Below are positions 24,674 to 33,234 of a DNA stretch of 64,000 nt, one piece after another. Made by a program: the position numbers and the translations under genes. Source of the DNA: Methanoregulaceae archaeon UBA467 (GTDB lineage Archaea > Halobacteriota > Methanomicrobia > Methanomicrobiales > Methanospirillaceae); NCBI GenBank assembly GCA_002503825.1, contig DASP01000014.1, forward strand, positions 264,017 through 328,016. The letters are read 5' to 3'. The notes below the pieces were generated by a model. The model was not told the DNA's origin. It saw only the letters and a program-made list of their open reading frames with translations, and ran no database searches. The first letter of the stretch is position 1, and each line of letters starts with the position of its first letter.

Positions 24674-25912
24674 ATGGGAGAAAGCGCCCGGCAACCACAG
24701 GAACCACAGAACCAGGAGGAACTGTACAGGTACCTGCTTGACCGCGTCACCAACATGGAGACCCGTAACCTGGAACTCCGTGAACAACTTCGACAGATAG
24801 AGTCTGATAAACGGTATATCGAGACCCAGAAGATCCGGTATGAACGTGAAGTCAGGAAACTCAAGAGCGAGATCGAGCAACTCCGGAGCCCCCCACTCGT
24901 TATTGGAACTATAACCGATATTGTCGACAGTAACCGGGTCATTATCAGGAGCAGTGCCGGACCCAGGTTTCTGGTTCGGAGTTCCCTCTGCATCGACCCG
25001 GAAAAATTAAAACCCGGTGTGAGAGTCACATTAAACCAGCAGTCCCTTGCCGTGGTCGATATCCTGCCTGAATCCTTTGATTCGCAGGTATACGGGATGG
25101 AAGTCGTCGAGACCCCCGAAGAAAGTTATGCAGATATCGGGGGCCTCGGGGCACAGATAACCGAGATTAAGGAAGCGGTAGAACTTCCGATGAAGAAACC
25201 TGAATTATTCGAAAAAATCGGGATAGATCCCCCGAAAGGTGTCCTGCTGCACGGCCCGCCCGGGACCGGAAAGACGCTTCTTGCACGTGCTGTTGCACAT
25301 GAGACGAATGCCTATTTCCTCAGGGTTGTCGGGTCCGAACTTGTCCAGAAATATATCGGAGAGGGTGCACGACTGGTCAGGGAACTCTTCGAACTTGCAA
25401 AGAAAAATTCCCCTACGATCATATTCATCGACGAGATCGATGCCGTAGGTGCATCCCGGACGGAAGCGACAACCTCAGGCGATCGTGAAGTCCAGCGGAC
25501 ACTCATGCAGCTCCTCGCAGGAATGGACGGATTCGAGAGACGTGGCGACGTGAAGATAATCGGCGCTACAAACCGGATTGACATCCTCGATCCCGCACTG
25601 CTCCGGCCGGGAAGGTTTGACAGAATTATTGAAATTCCGCTGCCTGATCTGAGTGGCCGCCTTGGAATACTCAAAGTCCACAGCAAGGGTATGAACATCG
25701 ATGCAGATGTCAACCTTTCCGAGATTGCCGGTCTTACCGAAGGTAAAAACGGCGCGGACCTGAGGGCAATCTGCATGGAGGCAGGGATGTTTGCAATCAG
25801 GAAAGAACATGACACCGTTACAAGAAACGATTTCCTCAACGCCATTGAGAAAATAAGTCTCGATTTCGACAGGAATAAATACCCAGGCAGTTTCGGGGCG
25901 ATGTTTGCCTGA
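24674..25912 (+). CDS. pan: Proteasome-activating nucleotidase, paralogue 1
   Basis: AAA ATPase that unfolds proteins for the 20S proteasome. 412 aa: N-terminal coiled coil about 15-72, OB domain about 75-130, Walker A GPPGTGKT at 194-201, Walker B IIFIDEID at 249-256, arginine fingers in RPGRFDR near 311-317. The C-terminus is MFA, so the HbYX motif that docks into the proteasome has Phe where Tyr is usual. A second PAN gene is 1.3 kb away with a standard end. No proteasome subunit is in the window. Confidence 0.95.
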   Translation: MGESARQPQEPQNQEELYRYLLDRVTNMETRNLELREQLRQIESDKRYIETQKIRYEREVRKLKSEIEQLRSPPLVIGTITDIVDSNRVIIRSSAGPRFLVRSSLCIDPEKLKPGVRVTLNQQSLAVVDILPESFDSQVYGMEVVETPEESYADIGGLGAQITEIKEAVELPMKKPELFEKIGIDPPKGVLLHGPPGTGKTLLARAVAHETNAYFLRVVGSELVQKYIGEGARLVRELFELAKKNSPTIIFIDEIDAVGASRTEATTSGDREVQRTLMQLLAGMDGFERRGDVKIIGATNRIDILDPALLRPGRFDRIIEIPLPDLSGRLGILKVHSKGMNIDADVNLSEIAGLTEGKNGADLRAICMEAGMFAIRKEHDTVTRNDFLNAIEKISLDFDRNKYPGSFGAMFA

Positions 25913-25950
25913 CCGGGTCAAAAAAATAGTCCTCTTTTTCTGCAGTTTTG

Positions 25951-26072
25951 GATCTGTTGACACGGACATGGACCAGTAAGGTTCACTCCGGAACCATGAA
26001 AATGTCCATTCAAAATTTCCTTATATTGTGGGTTGTTCCATCATTTTCATTCGAAATCCCCATATTTATAAC
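25951..26072 (-). repeat. MITE-like repeat, fragment E
   Basis: Reverse-strand copy of the block seen at 32947-33047 and 38272-38371: end GATCTGTTGACACGGACATG, then the GGTTCACTCCGGAACCATG hairpin region, CCATTCAAAATTTCCTTATATTG and the GGGTTGTTCCAT...CATTCGAAATCC junction. After about 26072 it diverges, so the long GC-rich body of the family is missing or decayed. No ORF. Confidence 0.75.
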
Positions 26073-26334
26073 TCATAGAATGTTAAGAGAAGAGTAAGCG
26101 TTTCAACCGGGCCGCAAATTTTTTTTATCGCTGGAATGAACCTTTTTTGACACCCCCGTCGTCACGGGAAGCCGGATTCCTTTTACCTGGATAATGGCCC
26201 GTCACACGAAAAAAGATCCATGCGAAAGATTTCATTTCATTCATGGTCTGGTGACCGGAACACCCACTTCGTATTTATGAAAAAACCATTTGTAATAGTA
26301 ATCCGGGGCATTATAACTGGTTTTGGTAAAATGG

Positions 26335-26342
26335 TTTATATA
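26335..26342 (+). promoter_or_regulatory. TATA box of mscL
   Basis: TTTATATA preceded by AAAATGG (a plausible BRE), about 50 bases before the mscL start. This is one of the clearest archaeal promoters in the window. Confidence 0.6.
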
Positions 26343-26392
26343 GGTGAAAAAATAAGTTACCTTTTATCCCGATGAACGGGGGGGGAATGGAT

Positions 26393-26698
26393 ATGACAGT
26401 CGTTAAAGAATTCATGGATTTCCTGTATGAATACAAGGTAATCGGTCTTGCAATTGCGGTTATTATAGGCCTTGCGGCAAATCAGCTCGTCAAATCACTC
26501 GTGGACAACATTATTATGCCGGTTATTACAGCATTTATTCCGGGTGGGGCCTGGCAGGAGGCCACACTTGACCTTGGGCCGATCGTTATCAGCTGGGGAA
26601 AATTCCTCGCTGACCTGATTTACTTTATAATTGTCGCATTTGTAATATTTATCATCGCAAAGAAAGTCCTTCACGAAGAAAAAGTTGAAAAAAAATAA
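26393..26698 (+). CDS. mscL: Large-conductance mechanosensitive channel MscL
   Basis: About 101 aa, slightly shorter than bacterial MscL. TM1 (VIGLAIAVIIGLAANQLVKSLVDNIIMPVI) spans residues about 15-40 with the conserved pore helix; TM2 (FLADLIYFIIVAFVIFIIAKK) is near 70-92; the tail is Lys/Glu rich. It opens under membrane tension to release solutes on hypo-osmotic shock. Start at 26393 (MTVVKEFMDFL) has an eight-G run seven bases upstream; ATG 26387 and 26372 are alternatives. The gene has its own promoter. Confidence 0.92.
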   Translation: MTVVKEFMDFLYEYKVIGLAIAVIIGLAANQLVKSLVDNIIMPVITAFIPGGAWQEATLDLGPIVISWGKFLADLIYFIIVAFVIFIIAKKVLHEEKVEKK

Positions 26699-26716
26699 CT
26701 TTATTTTATTTTTTGT
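26688..26716. terminator. Bidirectional T-rich terminator between convergent genes
   Basis: A-run then T-run around the adjoining stops of mscL (+) and the gene at 26701 (-): an eight-A stretch (T on the minus strand) and TTTATTTTATTTTTT on the plus strand. Confidence 0.45.
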
Positions 26717-27156
26717 CCGGGCCCGTCAGGCACCTCTTCCGATGTGCACCACACCTCAAGGACAACCTCATTATCTGAAACGGGAATGTTACATCTCTCT
26801 CCGGGTAAAAGCCTCTCCATATCAACGGATATGTGGTCCCTGATAATATACCTGAAACGATACTTCCAGGGTCCGGAGAGGATCACACTCCTGTCGTAAT
26901 AGACCTCTTTTGCAAGAGGGTGAGAACAATAGATACCCTCTGATACTTCAAAAAGGACCGCTCTCATATATCGCTTCACATACCATCGAAGATCCGACAC
27001 AAGGGAAAGTGCACTCCCGAGTGATGCCATGGCGATACTGATACCCCCGTGGGCCTGGCGCGGATGGTAGAACCTCAGTGCGTCCCTGCTGGTCTCGGAG
27101 GCGATGAGAACCTGGTAAAGGTCGACATCGTCCTTCTGGAGAAAAAGCACATTCAC
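26701..27156 (-). CDS. Hypothetical protein between the two PAN genes
   Basis: 151 aa, not recognised. GTG start at 27156 with AGGTGA at a good distance. No signal peptide. There is a central QAHGGISIAMASLGSALSLV segment and an acidic C-terminal part (NEVVLEVWCTSEEVPDG). It sits downstream of PAN2 on the same strand with a T-rich stretch (about 27180-27205) between, so it may be transcribed separately. Confidence 0.7.
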   Translation of the reverse strand: MNVLFLQKDDVDLYQVLIASETSRDALRFYHPRQAHGGISIAMASLGSALSLVSDLRWYVKRYMRAVLFEVSEGIYCSHPLAKEVYYDRSVILSGPWKYRFRYIIRDHISVDMERLLPGERCNIPVSDNEVVLEVWCTSEEVPDGPGQKIK

Positions 27157-27225
27157 ACGCAGTTCACCTGTTGAAAGTGATAATCTTTATAAAAATAAAA
27201 ATGTAGGGGGGAAACCGGTACAATT

Positions 27226-28386
27226 TCAGATATACATGCGGTTGTCCAGTAAGACTTCCGCCCTGACTTTTTTCACTGCTGCAAGGAAATCATCCTGTGA
27301 AATGCCGGATGCCTCCCTTCGGACTGCTATCATTCCTGCCTCGCGGCAGATCGCCTGAAGTTCCGCACCAGTCGTATTTTCGGTCATTTCAACAATTCTT
27401 TCCAGATTGACATCGTACATGATCATACGCTTTGAATGTATTTTCAGTATCTCCAGTCGTGCCTCTTTGTCAGGAAGCGGAATCCCAATGACGCGGTCAA
27501 ACCTTCCCGGCCGGAGCAGTGCGGGATCAAGCATGTCGACCCGGTTTGTCGCGGCCATGATCCTGACGTCCCCGCGGTTGTCAAATCCGTCCATTTCAGC
27601 GAGGAGCTGCATAAGCGTCCTCTGGACTTCTGCGCTGCCAGAGGTGCCGTCATTGGTCCTTGTGCTCCCCACTGCATCGATCTCATCGATAAAGACGATA
27701 GAGGGCGATCGCTCGCGTGCAAGCGTGAACAATTCCCTGACCAGCTGGGCGCCTTCTCCGATGTATTTATGGACAAGCTCGCTCCCGGACATCCGTATGA
27801 ATGTCGCTTTTGCCTCGTGGGCGACGGCTTTTGCAATCAGGGTCTTTCCGGTCCCGGGCGGCCCGTAGAGAAGGATTCCCTTTGGCGGTTCAACCCCGAC
27901 ACGCTCGAAGATATCGGGACGTGTGAGCGGATATTCCACCGCTTCCCTGACCTCCTCAATCTCCTTTTCAAGGCCCCCGATGTTATTGAACGTTATGTCA
28001 GGGGATTCTTCCAGTTCCATGACCCTTACGCGGGAGTCGAAAATATTGCCCACGACCTTCACGATTGAAAGTGCATTATTGACGGCGACCTTGGAGCCGG
28101 GCTTGAGCTGGCGATAGAGCTCTTCATTCACATGTGTCAGATATTCCTGGTTATTGCCCTGCTGCCTGAGGTAGACTTCTCCCTTGTCAAGAATATCAAC
28201 CACGACCGCAATAAAAAGCGGCATCCTCTTGAGCTGATTATTTTCCCGTTTGAGCTGTGCATTTTCCTTCAGCAGCTCGTCGTTCTTGACCTTCATGTCA
28301 AGGACCTGGGACTCAAGATCCTGTATTTTGAGCTGAATTTTTAGTTCGGCATCGCTGCCGACACTATTGATGATGGTTTCCTCCAT
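27226..28386 (-). CDS. pan: Proteasome-activating nucleotidase, paralogue 2
   Basis: 386 aa AAA ATPase. N-terminal coiled coil (IQLKIQDLESQVLDMKVKND region, residues about 15-55), OB domain, Walker A GPPGTGKT, Walker B IVFIDEID, and RPGRFDR arginine fingers. It ends in MYI, a standard HbYX proteasome-docking tail. It differs strongly from paralogue 1 in the N-terminal 130 residues. The ATG has little upstream space before the TATA-like region, so the mRNA may be leaderless. Divergent from the PMDh-S gene. Confidence 0.95.
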   Translation of the reverse strand: MEETIINSVGSDAELKIQLKIQDLESQVLDMKVKNDELLKENAQLKRENNQLKRMPLFIAVVVDILDKGEVYLRQQGNNQEYLTHVNEELYRQLKPGSKVAVNNALSIVKVVGNIFDSRVRVMELEESPDITFNNIGGLEKEIEEVREAVEYPLTRPDIFERVGVEPPKGILLYGPPGTGKTLIAKAVAHEAKATFIRMSGSELVHKYIGEGAQLVRELFTLARERSPSIVFIDEIDAVGSTRTNDGTSGSAEVQRTLMQLLAEMDGFDNRGDVRIMAATNRVDMLDPALLRPGRFDRVIGIPLPDKEARLEILKIHSKRMIMYDVNLERIVEMTENTTGAELQAICREAGMIAVRREASGISQDDFLAAVKKVRAEVLLDNRMYI

Positions 28387-28430
28387 ATCACTAATATATC
28401 TCCCGTTTCATACATTTATTAGGTTTGATT

Positions 28431-28853
28431 ATGATAGTCAGGGGTAGGGGAATTTCAAAAGGTACAGGATCCGGGCCCGTGCTCATAAGCGCTGCTCCAA
28501 TATCGTTTTTATCCGGAGTGGACCCGGATACAGGAATAATTGTTGAAATAGGCCATCCACTCCAGGGAAAATCTATTTCAGGAACGGTACTCGTATTTCC
28601 CTATGGGAAGGGCTCGACAGTAGGGTCCTACATCATTTATGCACTCGTTCAGAACGGTCATGCCCCTGCTGCGATAATAAACAGGGAGGCAGAACCAATT
28701 ATCGCGGTTGGAGCAATAATCAGCGGTGTTCCGATGATAGACCGCGTGGACATTGATAATCCCGGTTTTAGGGACGGGATTGTGGCAACGGTGAACGGGG
28801 ATACAGGGGAACTCGAATATGAACCTGAGGCCGTCTCCGGACCCCCGGCATAA
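28431..28853 (+). CDS. Phosphomevalonate dehydratase small subunit (DUF126, aconitase X swivel)
   Basis: About 140 aa swivel domain protein. Family blocks RGRGISKGTGSGPVL, SFLSGVDPDTG, PLQGKSISGTVLVFPYGKGS (28558-28610 region) and AIINREAEPIIAVGAI are clear. With a large subunit (aconitase X, not in the window) it dehydrates 5-phosphomevalonate in the archaeal mevalonate pathway for isoprenoid lipids. ATG 28431 was chosen over the TTG at 28425 because TTAGGT lies six bases upstream. Confidence 0.92.
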   Translation: MIVRGRGISKGTGSGPVLISAAPISFLSGVDPDTGIIVEIGHPLQGKSISGTVLVFPYGKGSTVGSYIIYALVQNGHAPAAIINREAEPIIAVGAIISGVPMIDRVDIDNPGFRDGIVATVNGDTGELEYEPEAVSGPPA

Positions 28854-28885
28854 TTTTGAAATAGAGCGCGATACTACCTCATTCC

Positions 28886-29332
28886 ATGAAACAAAAATCC
28901 CTTTTTCCTGCACTCGTCTCTCTCCTGCTTATCGGATCACTTGCGTTCTGTGGATGTACTTCCCAGGGTGGATTCATCCCGGAAATTCCCGGACAGGGAA
29001 ACACTGGCGGATCCCTTCAGCCGGGACCCGTTCAGACGCTGCCTCCCGAAAGTACGGTCGAGATCCAGATCAATGAAAAAGACACGAGCTATGCCACAAT
29101 CCAGGTAATATTTGCAGGAGGAAAAGGTCAGATCGCGGTCACTTCAATACTTGTACAGGTGACCAGGCCTGACGGGCAGGTCATTACCAGGACACTTCCC
29201 GCAGAAAAAGGCGCCGAGGTGAAGATACAGGGAAGTAAGGATACCGATCGGATCGAGGTGTTCGTCTCCCTCAATACCGGAAAAACCTATAAGATCATTG
29301 ACCGGCTGCTGCCTTACCGGACGCGTGGCTGA
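28886..29332 (+). CDS. Predicted lipoprotein
   Basis: 148 aa. Signal segment LFPALVSLLLIGSLAFCGC ends in a lipobox-like FCGC; a Gly/Pro/Gln-rich tether of about 30 residues follows, then a beta-rich domain (ATIQVIFAGGKGQIAVTSIL). Probably an outer-face anchored protein of unknown function. It starts 32 bases after PMDh-S. Confidence 0.75.
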   Translation: MKQKSLFPALVSLLLIGSLAFCGCTSQGGFIPEIPGQGNTGGSLQPGPVQTLPPESTVEIQINEKDTSYATIQVIFAGGKGQIAVTSILVQVTRPDGQVITRTLPAEKGAEVKIQGSKDTDRIEVFVSLNTGKTYKIIDRLLPYRTRG

Positions 29333-29433
29333 TGAAGATAACGCATTCCCGGGGAAAACAGGATACAAAACTCTTGTTTTAATGTTTTTATGGCAATGAC
29401 ACGGCTTCTGGCATATCTTTTGGGAAGGTATGC

Positions 29434-30531
29434 ATGAGAGTGAACTGGAGATACATCAATGCTTCGCGCAATTCGTATGCCATACTTTATGCTGCCTGCG
29501 AACGCGAAGGGCATATCCTTCACCATGTAAAGTCCCCTGATTCCGACATTACCTGTTACAGCCTGAATTCTATCAATGAATCAAAATACAGGGATGAAAT
29601 CGAATCCGCGCAATGCATCACCATTGTCGGGGGACCTCATGCATCTGCATCCCGGGAAGAGGTTGCCGGATATGCAGACTACGTGATTGTCGGTGAAGGA
29701 GAGTATACGCTGCCGCGGCTCCTTTCATATATCGGCGATAAAAATGCAGTGATGCCCCCGGGCGTTGCTACAAAAAATGAATATACTCCGGCAGGGCAGT
29801 GTGTTCTCCTCGATTATTACCCGCCATTTTCTAAAATGAAGGGATATGTCGAGATATCACGCGGCTGCCCGTTCAGGTGCGCATACTGCCAGACCCCGCA
29901 GATATTCGGTCATTGCATGCATCACCGGTCTATTGACACTATCGTCTCCTATTCGTCGCGCTACAGGGACGGACGTTTTGTAACGCCGAACGCCTTTGCA
30001 TACGGCTCGGACGGGATCCGCCCCAGGTTCGACAAGGTCAGGGCGCTCCTTGAAAAACTGCCGAATAATATCTATTTCGGGACATTTCCAAGTGAAGTAC
30101 GACCTGAATTCATCTGTGACACGTCCCTTGACCTGGTGAACGACTACTGCAGGAATACCCGCATCCATTTCGGAGCCCAGTCAGGAAGTAACACTGTCCT
30201 GAAAATGATCAACCGGGGCCATACTGTTGAAGATGTAATCCGCGCTGTTGAGTGTTGTCGGGACCATGATCTTATCCCTGTGGTAGACTTCATAGTCGGC
30301 CTCCCAAATGAGACCGAAGAAGACCAGAAAGCCACATGCAGGCTCATACGGTGGATTGTACGATTTGGTACGGTGCACGCGCACCAGTTCATGCCATTGC
30401 CCGGAACAGAGCTCGCGGGCTGCAAAACAGGGCCGGTTATCCCCGATCTCCTTCATCTGCTCGGATCCCTTTCTCTAAAGGGTAAACTGACAGGTTCATG
30501 GGGTGATCCTCAGATAAGGTTTAGTAGATAA
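29434..30531 (+). CDS. B12-binding/radical SAM protein, MJ_1487-like family
   Basis: 365 aa. N-terminal half looks like a cobalamin-binding Rossmann domain (ITIVGGPHASASREEVAGYADYVIVGEGE region, 62-90). Radical SAM cluster residues C145, C149, C152 lie in RGCPFRCAYC. HFGAQSGSN and GLPNET are typical SPASM-less radical SAM barrel elements. The architecture matches the archaeal TIGR04013 group, whose substrate is not known to me. GGGAAGG precedes the ATG. Confidence 0.88.
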   Translation: MRVNWRYINASRNSYAILYAACEREGHILHHVKSPDSDITCYSLNSINESKYRDEIESAQCITIVGGPHASASREEVAGYADYVIVGEGEYTLPRLLSYIGDKNAVMPPGVATKNEYTPAGQCVLLDYYPPFSKMKGYVEISRGCPFRCAYCQTPQIFGHCMHHRSIDTIVSYSSRYRDGRFVTPNAFAYGSDGIRPRFDKVRALLEKLPNNIYFGTFPSEVRPEFICDTSLDLVNDYCRNTRIHFGAQSGSNTVLKMINRGHTVEDVIRAVECCRDHDLIPVVDFIVGLPNETEEDQKATCRLIRWIVRFGTVHAHQFMPLPGTELAGCKTGPVIPDLLHLLGSLSLKGKLTGSWGDPQIRFSR

Positions 30532-30549
30532 TCTTCGAATGATTATAGC

Positions 30550-31191
30550 ATGATGGATGTGCTATTGTTAGCAGATCTGCATGGTGAATACGGCAAAATT
30601 GAGTCCTTTCTGGATTTAGGGGCTGAAGCAGTATTTATTGCAGGTGACATTACCAACATGGGTCCGCTCGACACAGTCGACGGCCTGATGTCACGCATCG
30701 ATGTGCCCTGTTTCGCGGTTCCAGGAAACTGCGATCCACTGGGGATCATCGAAGTGCTTGAACATTCCGATTGCGTGTGCCTCCACGGCTCCCAGATGAA
30801 TCTTGGGAAAATCTCGCTGGCAGGCATCGGGGGATCGAATCCGACCCCGTTCAACACACCATTTGAAATGACAGACAAACAGATTGACGATTTACTGCAC
30901 GCCGTTCTTCCGAAAATGGAAAAGGCCACCCACAATGTTTTAATCGCCCATGCTCCTCCATATGGCATTCTTGATATGGCCGGGGGGAATCATGTCGGAA
31001 GTGCGAGTATCAGAAAACATATCGGGGCATTCGATCTGGTCTGTTGTGCGCACATCCACGAGCAGCGTGGAATCGCAGAAGAAGAAGGGATTAAATTTGT
31101 TAATCCCGGCATGGCCGCCATGGGCGACTGTGCGCTGATACATTTCGGAGATGTCGCAAAAGATATCAGGATTGAGCTTCTTTCCGTGTAG
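30550..31191 (+). CDS. Calcineurin-like metallophosphoesterase
   Basis: 213 aa. Metal-binding motifs in order: DLH near residue 9, GDITN near 32, GNCDP near 58, HAPPYG near 136 and HIHEQRG near 172. This is the pattern of small archaeal phosphodiesterases/phosphatases of the MJ0936 kind. Substrate unknown. Its end overlaps the convergent CYTH gene by 26 bases. Confidence 0.9.
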   Translation: MMDVLLLADLHGEYGKIESFLDLGAEAVFIAGDITNMGPLDTVDGLMSRIDVPCFAVPGNCDPLGIIEVLEHSDCVCLHGSQMNLGKISLAGIGGSNPTPFNTPFEMTDKQIDDLLHAVLPKMEKATHNVLIAHAPPYGILDMAGGNHVGSASIRKHIGAFDLVCCAHIHEQRGIAEEEGIKFVNPGMAAMGDCALIHFGDVAKDIRIELLSV

Positions 31192-31708
31192 AGAGTATCA
31201 TTTCAAGGTAGGATGAGAGGGTGGGTTCACCTTCAATTCCAAGTTCTTTTTCAATTTTTTCTATTAATTCAGACGGATTTTTAATTTCGCCTGACTCCAT
31301 CACTTCGATTTCTATATATGACCCGAGCCCTTCGACTTCATCGAGCGAGATGGTCGCGCCCCGGTACCTGAAATTCTCACGGAGCTTGTTCACTTCAGCA
31401 ACACGGAAAAAACCGAGACTCTGCAGGATGCCTTCACAGGTTTCTCCTGATTCCACCCCGGTATTCAGTTCTTCCCGGGCTTTCATCGAATATTTCTTTA
31501 TTTTAGGGCCTTTGTAGGTCATGACGGCACATTCACCGGCAAACCGTATCCGGAGCGCCTCGTCAGTCATGCCAAAATCACGATGCGGGGCATTGTAATA
31601 TACATCCCGTTCATGTTTTTTGTTGAGAAGAGTTGCATGGTGAAGCAGCAGCCGTTCCCTGATAAGAGACAGATCCTTCACTTTCATCTTTAATTCGATT
31701 TCAAGCAT
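31166..31708 (-). CDS. CYTH domain protein (class IV adenylate cyclase/ThTPase-like)
   Basis: 180 aa. The ExExK signature EIELKMK is at the N-terminus, followed by RDVYYNAPHRDFGMTDEALRIR (split 38-60) and TYKGPK; these charged residues line the triphosphate tunnel. Archaeal CYTH proteins act on nucleoside triphosphates, triphosphate or thiamine triphosphate; the substrate cannot be assigned. Convergent with the phosphoesterase. Confidence 0.9.
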   Translation of the reverse strand: MLEIELKMKVKDLSLIRERLLLHHATLLNKKHERDVYYNAPHRDFGMTDEALRIRFAGECAVMTYKGPKIKKYSMKAREELNTGVESGETCEGILQSLGFFRVAEVNKLRENFRYRGATISLDEVEGLGSYIEIEVMESGEIKNPSELIEKIEKELGIEGEPTLSSYLEMILSTRKEAQS

Positions 31709-31766
31709 GGCTTACACAGTTTTATGTATAATCGTTGCTACGTAATATAGTCAAAGGTGATGATTC

Positions 31767-32456
31767 ATGCCGGTTAAAAACGGAGATTTTATTCAGCTTA
31801 ACTATTCGGGAACTGTTGCAGGCCGTATATTCGATACGACTGATGAAAACAAGGCAAAAGATGCAGAAATATTCAATGCACAGGCAAGTTACGGTCCGGT
31901 AACCATTCGTGTGGGCAGCCACCACGTTATCCTCGGCCTTGATGAAGAACTCGAGGGCAAAGAGGCCGGTTACGAGGGAGAGACCGACGTCCCCCCGGAA
32001 AAGGGATTCGGCGAACATGATTCAAAGAAAGTTGAAGCATTCAATAAGAATTCATTCCGTGAAAAGCCAAAAAAGGGAACGCAGATAAAAATTGATGAGC
32101 GCGGGGAGGGAACTGTCGTTGATATTATCGGTAACCGTGTCCTTGTTGATTTCAACCACCCGTTTGCCGGTAAGGAACTTCATTATTCCTATAAAATCGA
32201 AAAAATTGTAGAAGATCCGGAAGAGCAGCTGAAAGGCCTTATCCAGTTATATGCCGGACGTGACATGGACCTGTCAGTCGATGGAGGTACCGTCACCCTC
32301 ACGCTTCCGCCCGGTATCAACTACGACAGGAGATGGGTCATGTGGAGAAGCAGGATCATCCACGAGGCCTTTGAATATATCCCCGGGATCGAGCAGATAA
32401 CCCTTACAGAGACCTTCAAGAAACCGGAAATGACAGAATCCCAGCCTGAAGAATAA
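31767..32456 (+). CDS. FKBP-type peptidyl-prolyl isomerase (SlyD-like)
   Basis: 229 aa. FKBP core starts DFIQLNYSGTVAGRIFDTTD; an inserted IF chaperone domain lies between about 85 and 130; HPFAGKELHYS marks the return to the core. The last 80 residues form a C-terminal domain also found in long archaeal FKBPs. It acts as prolyl isomerase and holding chaperone. AAAGGTGATG precedes the ATG. Confidence 0.93.
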   Translation: MPVKNGDFIQLNYSGTVAGRIFDTTDENKAKDAEIFNAQASYGPVTIRVGSHHVILGLDEELEGKEAGYEGETDVPPEKGFGEHDSKKVEAFNKNSFREKPKKGTQIKIDERGEGTVVDIIGNRVLVDFNHPFAGKELHYSYKIEKIVEDPEEQLKGLIQLYAGRDMDLSVDGGTVTLTLPPGINYDRRWVMWRSRIIHEAFEYIPGIEQITLTETFKKPEMTESQPEE

Positions 32457-32686
32457 GATTTACAACTCAATTTCTTTTTAATCCCAACGGTCTTTCGTAT
32501 GGGTTGAATGAACCTGGTTTTCTCAGGGGTTGTACGAATCAGTCACCGGATTACCGCCATGGCTTTCTTGGGCGGGGTGGGGTTCAATCGTTTTGGGATA
32601 GTCCGGGAGCGAGGGTCGCCTCATGTTATACCGATACGAGTATTTTTCTGCATACCTAATAGAGAAGAGTCTTTTTTTATTTCGCC
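32457..32686. other. Intergenic region upstream of repeat B
   Basis: About 230 bases after the FKBP gene. T-rich stretches near 32470-32480 and 32670-32680 could end transcripts. No gene was identified. Confidence 0.4.
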
Positions 32687-33047
32687 GCTCTGTTAAAATC
32701 CTCATTTTGATAAAACCCGTTCGATCCATTTCTCTGGCAGGGGGTGTTGCACCCCACCCTGTCCCACCCCGCAGCGGGATCGTCTACAGGCAGGGTTGAT
32801 TGGGATTCTGTTAAATTTTAAAAGAACGAAGCACTGTCCCCTATCGCATTGTGGAGACGCACGCATGCGGCGGGGCATCAGCCCCCGGACTGTCGCGATG
32901 AAGAGTGCGGTGAAAGAGGAATACTAAGAGAGTGGGAAGGATTACCTATGAAAATGGGGGAACAACCCCTAATATAAGGAGATTTTGAATGGACATTTTC
33001 ATGGTTCCGGAGTGAACCTTACCGGGTCATGTCCGTTTCAACAGAAC
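32687..33047 (+). repeat. MITE-like intergenic repeat, copy B
   Basis: Begins GCTCTGTTAAAATCCTCATT and ends CCGTTTCAACAGAAC. The GC-rich body (GGCAGGGGGTGTTGCACCCC, then TTGGGATTCTGTTA and CAGCCCCCGG) corresponds to copy C read on the reverse strand. After the body comes the 100-base block ATGAAAATGGGGGAACAACCCC...GGTCATGTCCG, which in copy C lies at the other end of the body relative to its orientation. So the two modules have been rearranged between copies. No ORF. Confidence 0.8.
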
Positions 33048-33234
33048 CTATCTAACAAAAAAGGATTACAGAGGATACTATCAAAATACACACAATATTA
33101 TCCTGATTTTAACATTTTAAATTTGAAAAGAGCTTTTTTGAAACCCTGCCCGGAATCTCATTAATCCTGCAGATTAATGAGGGATGTTATTTTAACTACA
33201 CCGGAATAAAATATAAAAATAGTTCGCTTTTTCA

